A DNA stretch of 52,920 bases, from positions 1 to 52,920 of the forward strand of contig CAZVDE010000008.1 of NCBI GenBank assembly GCA_964626065.1, given 5' to 3'. Shown piece by piece: positions 48,733-52,920 of this stretch. The position numbers and the translations under genes are program-made. Source of the stretch: UBA3910 sp964626065 (GTDB lineage: Bacteria; Bacillota; Limnochordia; Darwinibacteriales; Darwinibacteriaceae). A model generated the notes under the pieces. That model did no database searches. It was not told where the DNA came from and was given only the letters and a program-made list of their open reading frames with translations. Each line of letters begins with the position of its first letter. Within the stretch, counting starts at the first letter, position 1.

Positions 48733-49406
48733 TGCAGGCAGAGGATGTGGATTGGAACGCCTTGTGCTTAGAGTTGGAAAGGGCGGCCGATACAGCAAGG
48801 GCGGCGGGGATGGCCGCTTATATGCGGGGCAAATTCGTCTTTTTGGGTATCGCTACGCCGCAGAGGCGTAAGATCTGCCGGCCGTTTTTTCGCGAGGCGA
48901 AGCAAAAAGAAACCATTGATTGGGCCTTTGTGGCCTTCTGTTGGGAGCAGGCGCCGCGGGAATATCAATATGCTGCGGTAGATTACTTGCGCACTCTTAA
49001 ACAGTTTTTGGCCTTTGATGATTTGCGTGAACTTCAGAACCTGATTCAGGCCAAATCTTGGTGGGACACTGTGGATAGCTTAAGCGGGCTTGTGGGCCAT
49101 CTCGGCCTACAGTACCCGGGTGTTGATCAAGTAATGCTGGAGTGGAGCGGTGCGGAGGATATTTGGCTGAGGCGCACCGCAATTATTCACCAGCTTGCGC
49201 GTAAAGAACGCCTGAACACGGTGCTGCTGGAAAAGATTCTGAGCAATAACCTGGCGCAAACAGAGTTTTTTATCAATAAAGCGATTGGCTGGATCTTAAG
49301 GGATTACAGCAAGACGGATCCCCGGTGGGTGCAAGTCTTCATCGAAGAAAACAAACAGCGGATGGCAGCCTTAAGCATACGCGAGGCCAGCAAATACCTG
49401 GATTGA
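48732..49406 (+). CDS. DNA alkylation repair protein, AlkD-like
   Basis: 224 residues of helical HEAT-like repeats. The AlkD family signatures FLGIATPQRR, KSWWDTVDSLSG and FFINKAIGWILRDYSK are present, including the Trp/Asp of the catalytic cleft. AlkD removes alkylated purines without flipping the base. ATG 48732 overlaps the previous stop. Last of the dsrE-like/coiled-coil/alkD group. Confidence 0.88.
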   Translation: MQAEDVDWNALCLELERAADTARAAGMAAYMRGKFVFLGIATPQRRKICRPFFREAKQKETIDWAFVAFCWEQAPREYQYAAVDYLRTLKQFLAFDDLRELQNLIQAKSWWDTVDSLSGLVGHLGLQYPGVDQVMLEWSGAEDIWLRRTAIIHQLARKERLNTVLLEKILSNNLAQTEFFINKAIGWILRDYSKTDPRWVQVFIEENKQRMAALSIREASKYLD

Positions 49407-49458
49407 ACGCGGCCTTAGAATTCCGCCCATTGGAAGGATTGCTCATGCAGATGTAGAA

Positions 49459-49554
49459 GTGAAAAAAGACGCGCTTAGCGCACTAGGGCATCTACCGGCT
49501 AATACCGAAACGTACATCAGATTAGTTGATGATGAATGCGGGGTGGCACTGTGA
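49459..49554 (+). other. short open frame or gene remnant before the EAL protein
   Basis: From GTG 49459 a 31-codon frame (VKKDALSALGHLP...YIRLVDDECGVAL) ends in TGA 49552-49554, overlapping GTG 49551 of the next gene. The frame stays open upstream through the alkD end (RIPPIGRIAHADVE), but no start with a good site is seen. The peptide looks protein-like, yet I recognise no family. Either a leader peptide or a 3' remnant. Confidence 0.3.
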
Positions 49555-51992
49555 GGGGTTTTATCAGCAGAATTTATATTCTCGGACTGGCCTTTATTGC
49601 TATTGTAGCTTTGACCACGTTTGCAAGCCACTCTTATTACAGGGCTTCCCTTGAACAAGAAATGCAGCGCAATATTGATTTCAAATTAGAAAATATTGTG
49701 GAGAAGATCTCCGGTGAACTACTCCATGTGGAAAGCATTCTTGATGCCGCTGAGATTGTTGTGGAATTGGAAAAAGACAACGATGATCAAATACTAGAAT
49801 TCTTTCGGCAGACATTGGCGCAAAACAGTTCTCTAATCTCCATTTACTTGGGTACTCCGGATAACAAAACGATTTACGCTGACGATTGGATGCCGCCGGC
49901 TGATCTTATTGTACCCAGTAGGCCTTGGTATATTGCCGCAGTTGAAAAACGGGATCTAATTTTCACAGCGCCCTACCCCGATGCGGCGGCGGATCGCCTG
50001 GTGGTGACCATGGCCAAACCCGTTTATGAGGACGGCAGGCTTTTGGGCGTCGTGGGCGTTGACAAGTCTTTGGAGGCAATCATCGCGCTTTTAGACAGAG
50101 AAAAGGCCTCCGAGCGGGGGCATTCCTTTTTCTTTACGGGGGACGGCGAGATTGTCGTACACTCCGAGGAAGGCTATGAAGAGCCTGAATTAACCAACCT
50201 TTGTTCTGTGCTTGACTGTGGGCTGTTGGCGCAGCCGCGGGGGGTTGTGCGCACGATTTTGCATGGCCGGGACGGGTATTTGCGCTGGGAAGCCCTGGAA
50301 AATTTGCAGCTGATTGTGGGTACATTTGCGCCGTTGGATGATTTTATCGATCGCCGCGCTTTTAATGTGCAGATGATTGCGGTTACGCTAGTAACCTCCA
50401 TAGTGGTCTTTTGTTTGTTATTTGTCTTCCAAAGAACATATATTATTAAGCCGATTAGGGATTTGGATCGCGATGTTATGGCCATTTCGGTCGACGATCT
50501 TAGTTACCGCCTGGCAATTGATGAGACCCATGCTTTTCCCGCGTTAAGGCAGACAATCAACAATACACTGGCCAAAACGCAAGAGCATTTCGAGAATGTT
50601 ATGTATCAGCAGGAAGAATTGGGGGCCGCCTATGCCCAGCTGGTGGCACATGAAAAGCAGCTTCAGACTCAATATGATGAGATCAAACATCAGGAAGCGC
50701 GAATTCGGTTCTTAGCCGATCATGACCCTTTGACGGGCTTGTTAAACCGCAGAAAATTTACGGAAGATGTGGAACGTGCCATGGACGAAGGGGGCAGCGG
50801 TGCGGTTTTAATGCTTGATGTTGATAACTTTAAAGTGATCAATGATACACAGGGGCATGTTTATGGGGATAAAGTGCTGCAGTTTGTGGCGGGTGTTTTA
50901 GAAGACAACCCACGGCAGGATGTGACCGCCTATCGTTTTGCCGCTGATAAATTTTTGGTTCATATCAAGGGTGAAAGCGAGCCCGCAGAGATAACCCGCT
51001 GCATTAACGCAATTGTGGCCAGTATGCACGGAATTCGCATCATTGACGGTAAACGGGCCCATATTACGGCGAGTATCGGGGTTGTTCGCTACCCCTTCCA
51101 CGGGACTACCGTTGAGGAACTTTTGATTAAGGTGGATATCGCCCTGCACAACGCCAAGAATGCCGGCAAAAATCGCGCTCTGTTTTTTGAAGAAAACATG
51201 GCAGCTACCTTCAGCCAAAAGGTGCATATAGAGCAGATGCTGGTGGAAGCACTGCAAGTCTTGAATTTTAAATTGCTGTATCAGCCCATTATCAACGCGC
51301 ATACGGGCGAAACTTCCTATTTTGAAGCCCTGATCAGAATTAAGGGGGAAACCATGTCCCCTTCAGTTTTTATCGCCGTGGCGGAAGAGTCCAACTTAAT
51401 TTTGCCCATTGGTCGTTGGGTCATGGAAGAGGCCATCAGCCAATTGATAAAATGGCAGCGGGCGGGCAAAAAGGTCACACCCATTTCAATTAATCTTTCA
51501 ACCAAACAGTTTTACGACGATGGGCTGGTGGACTTTCTAGAAGAGCAGCTGGCCCGGTATGATCTTGAACCGACGCTTTTGGAGATGGAAATCACCGAGA
51601 CCGTTTTAATCGGCAATCCGGAGGAAGCGCTGGAGATAATTAAACGGATGAAAGAATTAGGGGTGAGAATATCTCTGGATGATTTCGGCACCGGATATTC
51701 TTCCATAAACTATATTACACGGATGCCCGTAGATCGGATTAAGCTTGATCGCAATATGACGGAGAAACTAGGTGAAAACATTGCTGTAATGGAGGGTTTG
51801 GTGGCCATAGCCCACGGATTGGGCATGGATGTGGTGGGAGAAGGTGTAGAAACTCTAGAAGAGGCGCGGCTGCTTAGGGAAGTGGGCTGCGATTATCTGC
51901 AGGGGTTTTTGTTCTCGGTTCCAGTTGGACCGGCTGAGGCCGGGAAATTAATAGGAGCAAGTTTTGAGCAGTTTATTAAATTTGACCTTTAG
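49551..51992 (+). CDS. Cache-degenerate GGDEF-EAL cyclic di-GMP phosphodiesterase
   Basis: About 813 residues. Membrane helices near 5-28 and 280-302 flank a Cache-type sensor, followed by a HAMP-like linker and coiled coil, GGDEF (about 385-540) and EAL (about 560-805). The GGDEF loop reads AADKF (codons 50940-50954), so cyclase activity is probably lost and the domain may bind GTP or tune the EAL. The EAL domain keeps YFEALIR, EITETVL, DDFGTGYSS, IKLDRN and VGEGVET, so it should hydrolyse c-di-GMP. GTG 49551 and ATG 49536 are both possible starts. Confidence 0.9.
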   Translation: MRGFISRIYILGLAFIAIVALTTFASHSYYRASLEQEMQRNIDFKLENIVEKISGELLHVESILDAAEIVVELEKDNDDQILEFFRQTLAQNSSLISIYLGTPDNKTIYADDWMPPADLIVPSRPWYIAAVEKRDLIFTAPYPDAAADRLVVTMAKPVYEDGRLLGVVGVDKSLEAIIALLDREKASERGHSFFFTGDGEIVVHSEEGYEEPELTNLCSVLDCGLLAQPRGVVRTILHGRDGYLRWEALENLQLIVGTFAPLDDFIDRRAFNVQMIAVTLVTSIVVFCLLFVFQRTYIIKPIRDLDRDVMAISVDDLSYRLAIDETHAFPALRQTINNTLAKTQEHFENVMYQQEELGAAYAQLVAHEKQLQTQYDEIKHQEARIRFLADHDPLTGLLNRRKFTEDVERAMDEGGSGAVLMLDVDNFKVINDTQGHVYGDKVLQFVAGVLEDNPRQDVTAYRFAADKFLVHIKGESEPAEITRCINAIVASMHGIRIIDGKRAHITASIGVVRYPFHGTTVEELLIKVDIALHNAKNAGKNRALFFEENMAATFSQKVHIEQMLVEALQVLNFKLLYQPIINAHTGETSYFEALIRIKGETMSPSVFIAVAEESNLILPIGRWVMEEAISQLIKWQRAGKKVTPISINLSTKQFYDDGLVDFLEEQLARYDLEPTLLEMEITETVLIGNPEEALEIIKRMKELGVRISLDDFGTGYSSINYITRMPVDRIKLDRNMTEKLGENIAVMEGLVAIAHGLGMDVVGEGVETLEEARLLREVGCDYLQGFLFSVPVGPAEAGKLIGASFEQFIKFDL

Positions 51993-52031
51993 CCGTTATC
52001 CGGCGGGGTTAAGGATGGAAGGGAATATTCA

Positions 52032-52892
52032 ATGGCAAATCATGAAAAATTAAATAAACAATTGGCGGGCGGCGTGATCATGGATGTGGTGGACGCTGAG
52101 CAAGCGAAGATCGCCGAAAAGAGCGGCGCAGTTGCAGTTATGGCCCTAGAAAGGGTACCGGCCGACATCAGAAAAGAAGGCGGGGTGGCCAGAATGTCCG
52201 ATCCCCGTTTGATAGAAGAGATTATGGAAGCTGTGTCCATTCCGGTCATGGCCAAGGTCAGAATCGGCCACTTTGTCGAGGCTCAGATTATCGAGGCCTT
52301 AGGCGTGGATTATATTGATGAAAGCGAAGTCTTGACGCTGGCGGATGATGTCTTTCATATTGATAAAAGAGCCTTTAAGACGCCCTTTGTCTGCGGTGCA
52401 CGTAATTTAGGCGAGGCCCTGCGGCGGATTGGCGAGGGGGCTGCCATGATCAGGACAAAGGGCGAGGCGGGCACGGGCAACGTGGTAGAAGCGGTAAGGC
52501 ATATGCGCACCGTCATGGCGGAAATCCGCCGTTTGTCCAATCTACCCAAGGAAGAAATAATGATCGCTGCCAAACAGATGGGCGCACCCTACGATCTGGT
52601 TTTGGCCGTTGCAGAAACGGGTAAACTACCCGTGCTCAATTTTGCCGCGGGCGGGATTGCCACGCCGGCAGATGCCGCTTTAATGATGCAGCTGGGCTGT
52701 GACGGTGTTTTTGTGGGCTCGGGCATCTTTAAATCGGAAAATCCCGCCAAGATGGCTGAGGCGATAGTGCAAGCTGCTAAGAATTATGATCAACCGGGCG
52801 TGCTCTTGGAAATATCTCGGGGGCTGGGTGCCGCCATGGCGGGCCTAGAAATCGAGACTATACCCACAGAAAGTAGATTTTCTGAGAGATAA
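52032..52892 (+). CDS. pdxS: pyridoxal 5'-phosphate synthase subunit PdxS
   Basis: Synthase subunit of the ribose-5-phosphate-dependent PLP pathway. Family blocks: GGVIMDVVDAEQAKIAE, MALERVPADIR, VMAKVRIGHF with the Schiff-base Lys, DESEVLTLAD, IRTKGEAGTGN with the second catalytic Lys, and AAGGIATPADAA, FVGSGIFKS. 286 residues, nearly full length (N-terminus slightly short). GGAAGGGAAT precedes ATG 52032. pdxT, the glutaminase partner, would be expected just downstream, past the window end at 52920. Confidence 0.96.
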   Translation: MANHEKLNKQLAGGVIMDVVDAEQAKIAEKSGAVAVMALERVPADIRKEGGVARMSDPRLIEEIMEAVSIPVMAKVRIGHFVEAQIIEALGVDYIDESEVLTLADDVFHIDKRAFKTPFVCGARNLGEALRRIGEGAAMIRTKGEAGTGNVVEAVRHMRTVMAEIRRLSNLPKEEIMIAAKQMGAPYDLVLAVAETGKLPVLNFAAGGIATPADAALMMQLGCDGVFVGSGIFKSENPAKMAEAIVQAAKNYDQPGVLLEISRGLGAAMAGLEIETIPTESRFSER

Positions 52893-52920
52893 TTACGAAA
52901 AGACTTGATAAAAAGATAAC

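Noticed and set aside
1..52920. CRISPR array, tRNA, rRNA, insertion sequence or prophage
   Set aside because: No regular repeats, cloverleaf, transposase or phage genes were seen on either strand.

Overview
The window reads as a chromosomal segment of a spore-forming, anaerobic Firmicute that probably has an outer membrane (Limnochordia- or Halanaerobiales-like; this placement is inference). Firmicute signs are a Veg protein (22025-22288), a CwlJ/SleB-type hydrolase without a signal peptide (14725-15150), a c-di-AMP (ydaO-type) riboswitch (about 22690-22862) and strong AGGAGG ribosome binding sites. Anaerobic metabolism is indicated by a one-piece pyruvate:ferredoxin oxidoreductase and FeoA/FeoB. 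The diderm signs are an operon coding for a LolD-like ATPase, two FtsX-type permeases, a LolA-like periplasmic protein and a beta-barrel-like protein (3605-9236), and an ABC substrate-binding protein that is secreted without a lipoprotein signal (36050-37150).

Layout. 1-3500: membrane diguanylate cyclase, secernin-type C69 peptidase, and the 3' remnant of a MarR regulator. 3544-9287: the candidate trans-envelope transport operon, with its own promoter and a terminator. 9286-15190: CheX plus bacteriohemerythrin, cyclophilin plus DUF2721 protein, methyltransferase, MsrA, LysA, DeoD, CwlJ-like hydrolase. 15203-21228: PFOR with a regulated long leader, then feoA and a feoB split into GTPase and membrane genes. 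21354-25777: HD hydrolase, Veg and an orphan beta-rich protein behind the c-di-AMP riboswitch, and the divergent trkA-trkH potassium uptake pair. 25817-32000: Met/His-rich secreted peptide, class B penicillin-binding protein, alpha/beta hydrolase, ComEC-like MBL hydrolase with DUF3006, GNAT acetyltransferase, polysaccharide deacetylase. 32038-35933: PHP phosphatase, RtcB RNA ligase and an MsbA-like ABC exporter in one direction. 35992-40939: DUF3798 ABC importer (binding protein, double ATPase, two permeases). 41124-43653: acidic lipoprotein, an uncharacterised coiled-coil protein behind a promoter-proximal terminator, and an Mrp ATPase. 43658-47746: NatAB-like ABC exporter, then an ECF sigma, membrane anti-sigma candidate and SIMPL protein operon. 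47941-52892: DsrE-like protein, a small coiled-coil protein, AlkD-like protein, a degenerate-GGDEF/EAL phosphodiesterase and PdxS (pdxT is expected just outside the window).

The strongest themes are envelope biology (trans-envelope ABC operon, PBP, deacetylase, ECF/SIMPL operon), nucleotide second messengers (one likely active cyclase, one likely phosphodiesterase, one c-di-AMP riboswitch) and redox or iron physiology (PFOR, Feo, hemerythrin, MsrA). The best candidate for a little-described system is the LolD/FtsX/FtsX/LolA-like/beta-barrel operon. Next are the c-di-AMP-controlled orphan-veg unit beside trkAH and the hairpin-terminated leader at 41740-41811. No tRNA, rRNA, CRISPR array, insertion sequence or prophage was seen. 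Starts were chosen by ribosome binding site and family N-terminus, and several differ from the longest open frame.
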